A stretch of 49,194 bases of DNA from an uncultured Ruminiclostridium sp. (GTDB lineage Bacteria; Bacillota; Clostridia; Oscillospirales; Ruminococcaceae): assembly GCA_947624435.1 (NCBI GenBank), contig CANQKE010000015.1, positions 1-49,194 on the forward strand, read 5' to 3'. Shown piece by piece: positions 29,961 through 39,317 of this stretch. Under the pieces are notes generated by a model. It did not search any database. It saw only the letters and a list, made by a program, of their open reading frames with translations, and was not told the origin of the DNA. Every line of letters begins with the position of its first letter. Position 1 is the stretch's first letter. The translations under genes and the position numbers were made by a program.

Positions 29961-30029
29961 TTAATAGGATATATACTGTGGATATGTCCGTAAAATTTAC
30001 CGATACTTCTATAGGAACGGAGTGATAAA

Positions 30030-31457
30030 ATGAGAATACTTTATGCGGCGAGCGAGGCGCAGCCGGTCGCGGCTTCGGGCGGACTTGCAGATGTGGCGGG
30101 CTCTTTGCCCAAGGCTTTAGCGGAGGAGGGCCATGAGGCGGCGGTCGTACTTCCCCTTTATGTGAACACCATCGCTCAGAAATGGCGCGAGCAGATGACC
30201 TACGTCACAAACTTTTATGTTCCGGTGGGCTGGCGCAGCCAGTATTGCGGACTGTTTACCGCGAACATCAACGGAGTAACTTATTATTTCCTGGACAACG
30301 AATATTATTTCAAGCGCGATTACGGTCTGTACGGCTATTACGACGACGCGGAGCGCTATGCGTTCTTCTCTCGTGCCGTGCTGGAGATGCTGACCGTCAT
30401 CGACTTCAAGCCGCAGGTCATCAATTCCAATGACTGGCAGTGCGCGCTGATACCGGTATATTATCATATGTTCTATGAGCATCACCATAAGCTGTGGGGG
30501 ATAAAGCATGTATTCACGATACATAATATCCAGTATCAGGGAAGATACGGCATGGAGCTGCTGGAGCAGGTGCTAGGTATCCCGCGCCACTTTGCTTCTC
30601 TCATGGAATATGACCGCGATATAAACTTCATGAAAGCGGCTATCGAGGTAGCGGATAAGGTCACCACCGTTTCTCCCACCTACGCAAGGGAGATATTCGA
30701 CCCGTGGTTCTCTCACGGACTTGACCGTGCGTTAAAGGATAAGGCTTACAAGACCTGCGGTTTCCTCAACGGTATCGACACCGATATGTACAATCCGCAG
30801 ACCGATCCGGTGATACCCGCGAATTTCAGCGCGAGCCGCCGTTCCGGCAAAAAGGTCTGCAAGGAAAAGCTGCTTGAAGAGGTCGGACTTCCTCAGGGTG
30901 ACGAGCCGGTACTCGGCATGATCTCCCGCCTGGTGGAGCATAAGGGTTTCGATCTGGTGAAATACGTCTTTGACGATATTATAAACCTCGGCTTCAAGGT
31001 GATAATCCTCGGCTCGGGAGAACCGCAGTACGAGCAGTTCTTCAACGAGATGCGCTGGAGATATCCGGACAAGGTGGCGTTCACCTGCGGATATGTTCCC
31101 GACCTTGCAAAGAGGATATATGCGGGCGCGGATATGTTCCTTATGCCCAGTAAGAGCGAGCCGTGCGGCTTGGCTCAGATGATCTCGCTGCGTTACGGCA
31201 CGATACCGATAGTGCGTTCTACCGGAGGTCTTGCGGACAGCATAATCGACTGCGGCAACGAGAACGGCACCGGCTACACCTTCCAGTCCTACAACGCGCA
31301 TGACATGCTCGGCGCTATCAACCGCGCAAAGGATCATTACTGGGATAAGAAGGAATGGAACAAGCTGATAGTGCGCGCGATGAAAGCCGACTTCAGCTGG
31401 AGCCAGTCCGCTAAGCTGTATATAGGACTTTACCGCGAGCTTTGCCCGGAGGACTGA
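30030..31457 (+). CDS. glgA: Glycogen (starch) synthase, GT5
   Basis: A 475-residue GT5 glycogen synthase of normal length. It elongates alpha-1,4-glucan from ADP-glucose. Recognisable parts are the N-terminal YAASEAQPVAASGGLADV, NSNDWQCALIPV, the FLNGIDTDMYNP segment, ISRLVEHKGFDL, and the C-terminal PSKSEPCGLAQMISLRYGTIPIVRSTGGL with the catalytic Glu. The usual nucleotide-binding KTGGL reads ASGGL here, without the lysine that contacts ADP-glucose in the E. coli enzyme. This change is seen in some clostridial homologues as I recall, and may shift donor preference. No other glg gene is adjacent. GGAACGGAG precedes ATG 30030. Confidence 0.93.
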   Translation: MRILYAASEAQPVAASGGLADVAGSLPKALAEEGHEAAVVLPLYVNTIAQKWREQMTYVTNFYVPVGWRSQYCGLFTANINGVTYYFLDNEYYFKRDYGLYGYYDDAERYAFFSRAVLEMLTVIDFKPQVINSNDWQCALIPVYYHMFYEHHHKLWGIKHVFTIHNIQYQGRYGMELLEQVLGIPRHFASLMEYDRDINFMKAAIEVADKVTTVSPTYAREIFDPWFSHGLDRALKDKAYKTCGFLNGIDTDMYNPQTDPVIPANFSASRRSGKKVCKEKLLEEVGLPQGDEPVLGMISRLVEHKGFDLVKYVFDDIINLGFKVIILGSGEPQYEQFFNEMRWRYPDKVAFTCGYVPDLAKRIYAGADMFLMPSKSEPCGLAQMISLRYGTIPIVRSTGGLADSIIDCGNENGTGYTFQSYNAHDMLGAINRAKDHYWDKKEWNKLIVRAMKADFSWSQSAKLYIGLYRELCPED

Positions 31458-31470
31458 TAAAACGAACCTG

Positions 31471-31497
31471 TACGGTCGGATCTTATATCCGACCGTA
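31471..31497 (+). terminator. Terminator of glgA
   Basis: A perfect 11-bp stem TACGGTCGGAT/ATCCGACCGTA with a 5-nt loop, 14 nt after the glgA stop. The following T run is poor (TGAATTTG). Confidence 0.7.
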
Positions 31498-31502
31498 TGA
31501 AT

Positions 31503-31532
31503 TTGACATATATAAATTATTAAGAACATTAT
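31503..31532 (+). promoter_or_regulatory. Promoter of the antiporter gene
   Basis: TTGACA (31503-31508), an 18-nt spacer and CATTAT (31527-31532), directly after the glgA terminator. The start codon is 15 nt further, so the leader would be very short; moderate support. Confidence 0.5.
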
Positions 31533-31547
31533 AAGGGAGAAAGTAAC

Positions 31548-32573
31548 ATGTTCCTTGCGATTTGCGCGCTCGCGGTGGGGATAGTTTTGACTGTCATGAA
31601 CGCCGCGGGAATAAACATCAATGTAAATATCATCTGCTCTTTGGGCGTGCTGGTCGTCGGCTTTATGATGCTGATAAAGGGCGCGGACCTGTTCGTGGAG
31701 GGCGCGTCCAAGATAGCGGCAAAATTCCATATACCGCAGATAGTAATAGGCCTTACCATCGTGGCGATGGGCACTTCCGCACCGGAGGCGGCGATAAGCA
31801 TAGGCGCGGCGTTTCAGGATGCGGCGGCTATCTCGGTGGGAAACGTCGTGGGCAGCAATATCATGAATATACTGCTTATCCTCGGCGTCAGCGGGCTTAT
31901 AACCAAGCTCAAGATAAAGCCGAACACCCTTAAATTCGAGATACCGTTCGTAGTGGTGATAACCGCCGTGCTTTTACTGCTGGGCTGGATAGGCGGCGGA
32001 CTGGACAAGATAGACGGCGCTGTTCTGCTGGTGCTGTTCGCCTGCTTTCTCGGTTATCTGTTTTACCTTTATAAAAAGGGTGACAATTCGGCGGCGGACG
32101 ACGTGCCGGAGCTTACCGACAAGGATAAGCTGCCGATAATGATATTGATAACGGTAATAGGACTTGTCAGCATAGTGCTGGGCAGCGACCTTACAGTCGG
32201 CGCGGCAAAGAGCATAGCCCAGACGGTGGGCGTGGACGATCGCACTATATCGCTTACGGTAGTTGCGTTCGGCACTTCTCTTCCGGAGCTTATAACCTGT
32301 ATCGCGGCATCTCTCAAGAAAAAGGACGACATCGCTATAGGAAACATCATCGGCAGCAATATCTTCAATATCCTGTTTGTGGTGGGACTTGCGTCGGTGT
32401 TCTCGCCAAGCCCGCTCGCTTTCGGTCAGAGCTTTATGATAGATACCGCGGTAGCTATCGGGGCGGCGGTCATGCTGGGACTTCTGGTAGTGCGCAAAAA
32501 GCGGCTCAGCCGATTGTCCGGCGGGATAATGCTGGCGGCTTACGCGGGTTACTGCGTATATCTTTTCATTTGA
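31548..32573 (+). CDS. Na+/Ca2+ antiporter, CaCA family (YrbG-like)
   Basis: A 341-residue membrane protein with about ten helices in two inverted halves. Each half carries the family's alpha-repeat: GTSAPE (75-80, Glu80) with GNVVGSN, and GTSLPE (Glu247) with GNIIGSN. The two glutamates bind the transported cation. It probably exports Ca2+ in exchange for Na+ or H+ across the cytoplasmic membrane. AAGGGAGAAAG precedes ATG 31548. It is monocistronic, with terminators on both sides. Confidence 0.94.
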   Translation: MFLAICALAVGIVLTVMNAAGININVNIICSLGVLVVGFMMLIKGADLFVEGASKIAAKFHIPQIVIGLTIVAMGTSAPEAAISIGAAFQDAAAISVGNVVGSNIMNILLILGVSGLITKLKIKPNTLKFEIPFVVVITAVLLLLGWIGGGLDKIDGAVLLVLFACFLGYLFYLYKKGDNSAADDVPELTDKDKLPIMILITVIGLVSIVLGSDLTVGAAKSIAQTVGVDDRTISLTVVAFGTSLPELITCIAASLKKKDDIAIGNIIGSNIFNILFVVGLASVFSPSPLAFGQSFMIDTAVAIGAAVMLGLLVVRKKRLSRLSGGIMLAAYAGYCVYLFI

Positions 32574-32588
32574 CGATATGAACATTGT

Positions 32589-32622
32589 TTCCGCTGTCGG
32601 TACGCCTTACCGACGGCGGAAT
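32589..32622 (+). terminator. Terminator of the antiporter gene
   Basis: A 14-bp stem TTCCGC-T-GTCGGTA / TACCGAC-G-GCGGAA with one T.G pair and a 5-nt loop, followed by TTGTTTTT. Confidence 0.88.
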
Positions 32623-32651
32623 TGTTTTTGAAAAATACATAATTATGACCA

Positions 32652-32766
32652 TGCTTGCAAAGCAAGCACTCTTCTTTCGAGTTTTGCGCGGTTGTGCGAA
32701 GCAAAATTGTTGACCGTATTCAACAAAGCGCAAAACTCACATTCTGAAAAATCTATTTTTCAGAAT
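32652..32766 (+). other. Intergenic element of four hairpins, function unknown
   Basis: Between the antiporter terminator and the miaB promoter: TGCTTGC/GCAAGCA (32652-32668); an 11-bp outer repeat GAGTTTTGCGC (32679-32689) / GCGCAAAACTC (32728-32738) enclosing TTGTTGA/TCAACAA (32707-32726); and a 12-bp stem ATTCTGAAAAAT/ATTTTTCAGAAT (32741-32766) with a 2-nt minimal loop, followed by T6. The last is terminator-like. It may be a small RNA, an intergenic repeat family or a miniature mobile element. No coding frame is supported. Confidence 0.55.
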
Positions 32767-32774
32767 TTTTTCAC

Positions 32775-32803
32775 TTGATATTTTGCAGGGAGTGTGGTAT
32801 AAT
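32775..32803 (+). promoter_or_regulatory. miaB operon promoter
   Basis: TTGATA (32775-32780), a 17-nt spacer ending GTGTGG and TATAAT (32798-32803), 66 nt before the miaB start. It probably drives the long housekeeping run that follows. Confidence 0.82.
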
Positions 32804-32868
32804 TTATCTTGGAATACCATATATGCGATTTGTGCGCATAAAAACACTTAAACTGCGGAGGGAAAGCA

Positions 32869-34272
32869 TTGATTCGTGAACTTAGCGGAGAAGAAAACGC
32901 GCTTTTTAATGAATACATAGATAAGACGCGTGCGTATTTCCAAAGCAGCGGCGGTGCGCCGAAAGCGTATGTGCACAGTTACGGCTGTCAGCAGAACGTC
33001 AGCGACGGCGAAAAAATACAGGGCATATTGCAGCAGATGGGCTGCGTTTTTGTAAATTCGCCGGAGGACGCGGGTATAATAATCCTAAATACCTGCGCCG
33101 TAAGGGAAAACGCCGAGGACAAGGTGTTCGGCAATGTAGGAGCGCTCAAAAAGCTTAAAGAGCAAAACAGAGGGCTTGTGATAGCGGTGGGCGGCTGCAT
33201 GGTACAGCAAAAGCACATCGCCGAAAAGCTGAAAGCCTCTTACCCGTTTGTGGATATCGTTTTCGGTACTCACACCATGCACGAGCTGCCACGTATGTTA
33301 TACGAAAAGCTGACCGACGGCAAGGGCTGTATAAACATACCGGACGCGGACGGGATAATTTGCGAGGGCATTCCCACCAGAAGAAACAGCGATATAAAAG
33401 CATATGTTCCTATAATGTACGGCTGTGACAACTTCTGTTCCTACTGCGTAGTGCCTTATGTGCGCGGACGGGAACGCTCCCGCAAGGCCGAGGCGATAGA
33501 AAAAGAAGTATCCGAGCTGATAACGCAAGGGTACAAGGAGATAATGCTGCTCGGGCAGAACGTCAATTCCTACGGAAAGAATATCGGCGGTACGGATTTT
33601 GCCGGACTGCTGAAAAGACTTGACAGCTTTGACGGAGAATATAAACTCAGCTTCATGACCTCCCACCCCAAGGACTGCACCAAAGAGCTTATCGACGTTA
33701 TCGCCGGCAGCAGGCATATCGAGCATCATATACATCTTCCGGTACAAAGCGGCAGCGACAGGATATTAAAGCTGATGAACCGCCGCTACACCGTGGAAAA
33801 ATATCTGGAGCTTGTAAATTACGCGAAAAGCCGTATACCGGATCTATCGCTCACCACCGATATAATCGTCGGTTTTCCGGGAGAGGGATACGAGGATTTC
33901 TGCCAAACGCTGGAGCTTATGAAAAAGGTGCGCTACGACATGGCTTACACCTTTATCTACAGCAAACGAGAGGGTACGCGCGCGGCAGAAATGGACGACC
34001 CCGTAAGCGACAAGGAAAAGGGTATATGGATGCGCGAGCTGCTAAGCGTTCAGGGGCAGATAGGGCTGGAGAATTATCAGCGGTACGTCGGCAGTACCCT
34101 TACGGTACTTTGCGAGGGACATGATAAAAACAAGCCGGAATATCTCACCGGACACAGCAGGCAGAGCATTATCGTAAGATTTGCCGGAGAGGAAAGCCTT
34201 ATCGGCAGCTTCGTAAAGGTGAAAGTCACCAAGGCTATGCCGTGGGCGGTAGAGGGCGAGCTTATAAATTAA
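32869..34272 (+). CDS. miaB: tRNA-2-methylthio-N6-isopentenyladenosine synthase
   Basis: A 467-residue radical-SAM methylthiotransferase. The N-terminal UPF0004 domain has the auxiliary-cluster cysteines Cys40, Cys76 and Cys110. The radical-SAM motif CDNFCSYC gives Cys186, Cys190 and Cys193. A TRAM domain ends the protein. It adds the methylthio group to i6A37 made by MiaA, encoded later in the same run. The start is TTG 32869 with GGAGG 7 nt upstream; no in-frame ATG fits. This miaB-mutS-mutL-miaA-hfq order is typical of Clostridia. Confidence 0.95.
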   Translation: MIRELSGEENALFNEYIDKTRAYFQSSGGAPKAYVHSYGCQQNVSDGEKIQGILQQMGCVFVNSPEDAGIIILNTCAVRENAEDKVFGNVGALKKLKEQNRGLVIAVGGCMVQQKHIAEKLKASYPFVDIVFGTHTMHELPRMLYEKLTDGKGCINIPDADGIICEGIPTRRNSDIKAYVPIMYGCDNFCSYCVVPYVRGRERSRKAEAIEKEVSELITQGYKEIMLLGQNVNSYGKNIGGTDFAGLLKRLDSFDGEYKLSFMTSHPKDCTKELIDVIAGSRHIEHHIHLPVQSGSDRILKLMNRRYTVEKYLELVNYAKSRIPDLSLTTDIIVGFPGEGYEDFCQTLELMKKVRYDMAYTFIYSKREGTRAAEMDDPVSDKEKGIWMRELLSVQGQIGLENYQRYVGSTLTVLCEGHDKNKPEYLTGHSRQSIIVRFAGEESLIGSFVKVKVTKAMPWAVEGELIN

Positions 34273-34312
34273 AGTATCAAATACATATCTAAATAAAAAG
34301 GAGAACGGAAAA

Positions 34313-34720
34313 ATGGATGCTATCAAAGCGGCAAGAGAATTAGGAAAAGCGATACAGGCGGACGAACGCTATATCGAATACAGCAAGGCGAAAGCGGCTA
34401 ACGACGCCGACGAGGAGCTTCAGCAGCTTATAGGGGAATTTAACCTTAAAAGGCAGCAGGTAGGGCTGGAGATGAGCAAGTCCCCCGAAGAGCAGGATAA
34501 GGAAAAGCTGGACGCCGCAAATAAGGAAATGCAGCGGCTTTACACGCTGGTAATGTCCAACGAGCATATGGCGGATTACACCATGGCAAAGCAGGGAATG
34601 GACAGGCTTGCGGCGGACGTGAACGCGATAATAAGCCTGTGCATAAACGGCGAAGACCCCGACACCTGCGATTATACCGCCTGCACCGGTTCATGCGCGA
34701 CCTGCGGCGGCTGCGGCTGA
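34313..34720 (+). CDS. YlbF/YmcA-family protein with Cys-rich tail
   Basis: A 135-residue helical protein of the YlbF/YmcA (DUF964) family: two long helices (6-60 and 64-100) with the typical EFNLKRQQV and NKEMQRLYTLVMSN segments. In B. subtilis the relatives form a complex with YaaT that affects RNase Y, competence, biofilm and sporulation. The last 30 residues carry seven cysteines, ending in CATCGGCG; the Y-complex is known to hold Fe-S clusters, so metal binding here is plausible. AAAAGGAG precedes ATG 34313. It lies between miaB and mutS, probably co-transcribed. Confidence 0.85.
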   Translation: MDAIKAARELGKAIQADERYIEYSKAKAANDADEELQQLIGEFNLKRQQVGLEMSKSPEEQDKEKLDAANKEMQRLYTLVMSNEHMADYTMAKQGMDRLAADVNAIISLCINGEDPDTCDYTACTGSCATCGGCG

Positions 34721-34738
34721 TAGACGGAGGTCGGGCAG

Positions 34739-37336
34739 ATGCCTGAAAAGACTGAAAAGCTGACTCCCATGATGCAGCAGTATTTTGACATCAAAAAGGA
34801 TTACAGCGATTATATTTTGTTTTATCGGCTCGGCGATTTTTACGAGATGTTCGACAAGGACGCGTTAGTAGCGTCTAAAGAGCTTGAGCTTGCTATGACC
34901 AAAAGAGCCGGAGTTCCTATGTGCGGCGTGCCGCACCACAGCGCGGAGGGCTATATAAAGAAGCTTATCGACAGAGGCTTTAAGGTCGCGGTATGCGAGC
35001 AGACTGTCGACCCCGCGCTGGCAAAAGGGCTGGTAGACCGCGATATAGTGCGGCTGGTCAGCGCCGGAACGGTGATAGAGGCGTCCATGCTCGAAGAGGG
35101 CGTTAATAATTACATTTCCTGCGTATATTTCGGAGAAAGCGGCGTGGGAATGGTATTCGCCGACATATCCACCGGAGAGGTGCACGCCTTTGAAAAGCCG
35201 AACGGTAAAAAACAGTACGACGAGATAATAAACGAGTTTTCAAGATATACACCCGCCGAGCTGCTGTTCAATTACGGTATGCTTACGGCAAAGCCGGTGT
35301 ACGATTTTATCCGCTCGCGTTTTACGAAGTGCGCGGCGGAGCAGCTTGACGACGAGCGCTTTGCCCCGAACGAGTCGGCGATAACCGCACAGTTTTCCGG
35401 CAGCATAGAGGATATAGGGCTTGCCGACAAGGAAAACGCGGTGCGTGCGTTATCGGCGCTGCTGGATTATCTTACCAAGGCTCAGCGCAGCGGCGCAAAG
35501 CGGTTTGTAAAGCTGAACGTGCATAGCGGTCAGGAGTATATGGAGCTTGGCTTTAACGCGCGGAGAAATCTTGAACTTACCCAGACCATGCGCAGCGGGG
35601 AAAAGCGCGGCTCATTGCTTTGGGTACTGGACAAGACCGTCACCGGTATGGGACGGCGCAGGCTAAAGCAGTGCGTAGAGCGTCCGCTTACCGACGCGGC
35701 GAGGATAATTCGCAGACATGACGCGGTACAGGCGCTGGTGGAAAATTCATCGGTGCTGTACGATATCCGCGACGATCTTGACAAGGTGTACGACCTTGAA
35801 CGGCTGATGACCCGCATTATATACCGCAGCGCAAGCCCGAAAGATATATACGCGCTGGGCGTTACCTGCCGGGCGATACCTCAGCTTAAAGAGGATCTTT
35901 CCCGATTGGACGCGCCGCTGATAAAAAGCCTTAATAAAAGGATAAGCGACCTTACCGATATCGCAAATCTTACCGAAAACGCGATATCCGACGACCCGCC
36001 CGCGCTGACTAAGGACGGCGGCTATATAAAAGCCGGATTCAACGAAGAGCTTGACAGGCTGCGCAAGATAACCGGCGGCGGCAAGGATATGCTGGACGAG
36101 ATAGAGCAGCGGGAAAGAGAGCAGACCGGCATAAAGAACCTGCGGGTGGGCTTTAACCGCGTATTCGGCTATTACATAGAGGTATCAAAGGGCAATATTT
36201 CCATGGTGCCGGACAGGTATGTTCGCCGTCAGACCTTAGCCAACGGAGAGCGCTACATCACCGACGAGCTTAAAAAGATAGAAAGCGAGATATTGGGCGC
36301 TAACGACAAGATACTTGCGCTGGAGGCGGAGATATTCTCCCAGGTGCTGGATTTTATCGCGAAGTATCTTGACGCGGTGCAGCTTACCGCCGAATCCGTC
36401 GCCGATACCGACGTATTGTGCAGCTACGCGGTGGTATCGATAGAAAACAACTACACCCGTCCGGTGATAGCCAACACCGGAGTGATAGAGATAAAGGACG
36501 GACGGCATCCGGTAGTGGAAAAGACCGTCAACGAAATTCTGTTTACCCCAAACGACGTTTATCTTGACTGCGGGGCAAACCGCCTGATGATAATTACCGG
36601 GCCCAACATGTCGGGTAAATCCACCTTTATGCGTCAGGTAGCGGTGATAACGCTTATGGCGCAAATAGGCTGCTTTGTTCCCGCCTCGTATGCGAGGATA
36701 GGGATAGTGGACAGGATATTCACCCGCGTCGGGGCGAGCGACGACCTTTCCTCCGGACAGTCCACCTTTATGGTAGAGATGAACGAGGTGGCGGAGATAC
36801 TTGCGAACGCTACCAAAAACAGCCTTGTAATACTTGACGAGATAGGGCGCGGCACTTCGACCTTCGATGGTATTTCTATCGCGAAGTCCGTGGCGGAATA
36901 CATTTCCTCCAAGGCGATAGGCTGCAAGACGATGTTCGCCACTCACTATCACGAGCTTATCTCGATGGAGAGGGAGCAGGACGGCGTAAGAAATTTCAGC
37001 GTTCGGGTAAAGCAGAAAGGCGACGATATACAATTTCTGCATAAGATAGCCGAGGGAGGGACCGACAACAGCTACGGCATACAGGTGGCGAAGCTCGCCG
37101 GACTTCCGAAAAAGGTGCTGGACAGGGCGAAAGAGATACTCGCCCAGATGGAGCAGGCTCCCCGCGTACAGCGCGAGCTGGAGCTTCGCAGCAGCGAAGA
37201 GGAGCAGACCCAGATAGATTTTGAGGCTACCGCAAGGCATAACGTCATAAACGAGATAAAAGGGCTAGACCTTGACGATATGACCCCCAGAGAGGCATAC
37301 GCAAAGCTTGAAGAGCTGAAAAAATCATTGATATAG
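34739..37336 (+). CDS. mutS: DNA mismatch repair protein MutS
   Basis: A full-length 865-residue MutS. The mismatch-contact FYE motif (GDFYEMF, Phe34 and Glu36) is intact. The ATPase has GPNMSGKST near 620, the Walker B VILDEIGRGTSTFDG and ATHYHEL. The C-terminal helix-turn-helix and clamp region are complete. ATG 34739 follows GACGGAGG. It recognises mispairs and short slippage loops; with mutL beside it the organism appears repair-proficient, relevant to the stability of the tracts in the glycan locus. Confidence 0.97.
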   Translation: MPEKTEKLTPMMQQYFDIKKDYSDYILFYRLGDFYEMFDKDALVASKELELAMTKRAGVPMCGVPHHSAEGYIKKLIDRGFKVAVCEQTVDPALAKGLVDRDIVRLVSAGTVIEASMLEEGVNNYISCVYFGESGVGMVFADISTGEVHAFEKPNGKKQYDEIINEFSRYTPAELLFNYGMLTAKPVYDFIRSRFTKCAAEQLDDERFAPNESAITAQFSGSIEDIGLADKENAVRALSALLDYLTKAQRSGAKRFVKLNVHSGQEYMELGFNARRNLELTQTMRSGEKRGSLLWVLDKTVTGMGRRRLKQCVERPLTDAARIIRRHDAVQALVENSSVLYDIRDDLDKVYDLERLMTRIIYRSASPKDIYALGVTCRAIPQLKEDLSRLDAPLIKSLNKRISDLTDIANLTENAISDDPPALTKDGGYIKAGFNEELDRLRKITGGGKDMLDEIEQREREQTGIKNLRVGFNRVFGYYIEVSKGNISMVPDRYVRRQTLANGERYITDELKKIESEILGANDKILALEAEIFSQVLDFIAKYLDAVQLTAESVADTDVLCSYAVVSIENNYTRPVIANTGVIEIKDGRHPVVEKTVNEILFTPNDVYLDCGANRLMIITGPNMSGKSTFMRQVAVITLMAQIGCFVPASYARIGIVDRIFTRVGASDDLSSGQSTFMVEMNEVAEILANATKNSLVILDEIGRGTSTFDGISIAKSVAEYISSKAIGCKTMFATHYHELISMEREQDGVRNFSVRVKQKGDDIQFLHKIAEGGTDNSYGIQVAKLAGLPKKVLDRAKEILAQMEQAPRVQRELELRSSEEEQTQIDFEATARHNVINEIKGLDLDDMTPREAYAKLEELKKSLI

Positions 37337-37355
37337 ATCGAAAGGAACACAGTAA

Positions 37356-39314
37356 ATGCCGACCATAAGACTGCTTGACAAAAGCGTCGCAGAGCTTATC
37401 GCCGCGGGAGAGGTGGTAGAGCGTCCCTCCTCGGTGATAAAGGAGCTTGCGGAAAACTCCGTAGACGCCGGAGCAAAGCATATAACAATAGAAATAAAAA
37501 ATGGCGGCATAAGCTATATGCGCATTACCGACGACGGCTGCGGCATCGCTTATGACGAATTGCCGACCGCGTTTTTAAGGCACGCGACCAGCAAGATACA
37601 AACCGGCGGCGACCTTGCCGCAATAGGAACGTTAGGCTTTCGCGGAGAAGCGCTCGCGTCGGTGGCGGCGGTATCCCGTATCGAGATGATGAGCCGGCGG
37701 CCGGAGGACGAGCTGGGCGGCAGGATAGTGCTGGAGGGCGGCGAGGTAGTTTCGCATGAGCAATGCGGCTGTCCGGCAGGCACAACGATAGTTATACGCG
37801 ATCTTTTTTACAATACCCCGGCACGGCTGAAATTCCTTAAAAAGGACGTGTCGGAGGGAAATTACATAGCGGCGGCGGTGGACAGGCTGGCATTGTCCGA
37901 GCCGGGAATATCTTTCCGCTTTATAAGGGATAATAAAAGCGTCAGAACAAGCACCGGCGACGGTATGCTGTATTCCGCGATAAGGTCGGTATGCGGCAAG
38001 CAGTTCGCCCAAACGCTTATACCGGCGGATTATTCCTATAACGGTATGTCGGCGTCGGGATATGTATCCTCTCCGCTGTTTTGCCGCGCAAGCCGCAGTA
38101 TGCAGATATTTTTCGTAAACGGCAGATATATAAAAAGCACCACCTGCATGGCGGCGCTGGAAGAGGCTTACCGCAGCACGATAATGACCGGAAAATACCC
38201 GGCCTGCGTGCTTAATATCGCCATGCCCGCCGACGCGGTGGACGTAAATGTACACCCCGCTAAGACCGAGGTCAGGTTCGCCTATGACAAGGCGGTGTTC
38301 GATACGGTGTATCTCACGGTGAAGAACGCCCTGCTGCTGGGCGCCGACCGCAAAAAGGAAATAACGGTCGAGCGGGAAAAACCGAAAGAGGATTATTCCC
38401 CGGAAAATTACTTCGCCCGCACCGCCAAAGCGGCCGAGCCGGAGCAGCAGCATTTGGAGCTTTCCGAAAAGGAACAGCAAAAATCCGATACGGTCCAAAA
38501 ACAGAGCGGCGTTGATGTTCAAAGTATTTATCTTAAAAACCGCCGCGAGCCTGTAACGCTTCACAGCAATATAAATATGCCGGATCGTTTTGATAAGCAA
38601 AACAAAACGGTTCAGAATGCTGCCGAAAGTATCCCCGCGCAGGACAACGTACCTTTACCGGAAGAACCGCCGCAGTTCAGCTATATAAACGAGGAAAGTC
38701 TTAAGCATAAAGAGCCGGTAAAAGCGATCGTTCCCGAGCAGCCGGAGGAAGAAAAGGAGATACGCGTTATCGGGGAGTTTTCCGCCACATATATAATCTG
38801 CGAGGCGGAGGATCAGTTAGTTATAATAGATAAACACGCCGCGCATGAGCGGATAAGATTTGAAAAGCTGAAGGAGGAGTTTTTCCGTACCTCGCAGCTG
38901 CTTATGGACGAAGTAAAGGTAAAGCTCTCCGCGGAGGAATACAACGCGCTGAACGAGTATTACCGATACGTCGAGCAGGCGGGAGTGGAGCTTATCTTCC
39001 TTGACGATATGACCGTACAGGTGACCGTGATGCCGGACGTCATCACCCAAAGCCCGCAGGAGCTTATCTGCGATATCGCCGGACGGCTGATGAACGGCGG
39101 CACCGAGCAGGAAGCGGCGCTGTTTGACGATATGCTTCACACCATGGCGTGCAAGTCCGCGATAAAAGCCAACGACCGTACCGACATTTACGAGCTGGAG
39201 GCGCTGGCGAGAAGAGTTTACAACGATAAGAAAATACGTTTCTGTCCGCACGGCAGACCGGTCATGACCGTCCTTACCAAAAGCAGGATAGAGCATTTCT
39301 TCAATAGAAGCTGA
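37356..39314 (+). CDS. mutL: DNA mismatch repair protein MutL (endonuclease type)
   Basis: A 652-residue MutL. The GHKL ATPase has IAAGEVVERPSSV, ENSVDAGA, DDGCGI, HATSKI and GFRGEAL. A variable Gln/Glu-rich linker runs from about 340 to 465. The C-terminal domain carries the metal-endonuclease motif as DKHAAHERIRFE near 491 (Lys where Gln is usual) and CPHGRP near 629, so it should nick DNA itself, as expected in an organism without mutH. AAAGGAAC precedes ATG 37356, 19 nt after mutS. Confidence 0.96.
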   Translation: MPTIRLLDKSVAELIAAGEVVERPSSVIKELAENSVDAGAKHITIEIKNGGISYMRITDDGCGIAYDELPTAFLRHATSKIQTGGDLAAIGTLGFRGEALASVAAVSRIEMMSRRPEDELGGRIVLEGGEVVSHEQCGCPAGTTIVIRDLFYNTPARLKFLKKDVSEGNYIAAAVDRLALSEPGISFRFIRDNKSVRTSTGDGMLYSAIRSVCGKQFAQTLIPADYSYNGMSASGYVSSPLFCRASRSMQIFFVNGRYIKSTTCMAALEEAYRSTIMTGKYPACVLNIAMPADAVDVNVHPAKTEVRFAYDKAVFDTVYLTVKNALLLGADRKKEITVEREKPKEDYSPENYFARTAKAAEPEQQHLELSEKEQQKSDTVQKQSGVDVQSIYLKNRREPVTLHSNINMPDRFDKQNKTVQNAAESIPAQDNVPLPEEPPQFSYINEESLKHKEPVKAIVPEQPEEEKEIRVIGEFSATYIICEAEDQLVIIDKHAAHERIRFEKLKEEFFRTSQLLMDEVKVKLSAEEYNALNEYYRYVEQAGVELIFLDDMTVQVTVMPDVITQSPQELICDIAGRLMNGGTEQEAALFDDMLHTMACKSAIKANDRTDIYELEALARRVYNDKKIRFCPHGRPVMTVLTKSRIEHFFNRS

Positions 39315-39317
39315 CGT

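Noticed and set aside
30732-31730. Long antisense open frame opposite glgA
   Set aside because: It has no start signal or recognisable motif and is explained by the codon bias of glgA.
34739-39314. Loss of mismatch repair as the cause of slippage-prone tracts
   Set aside because: mutS and mutL are both full length with intact key motifs; only a Lys for Gln in the MutL metal motif is unusual.
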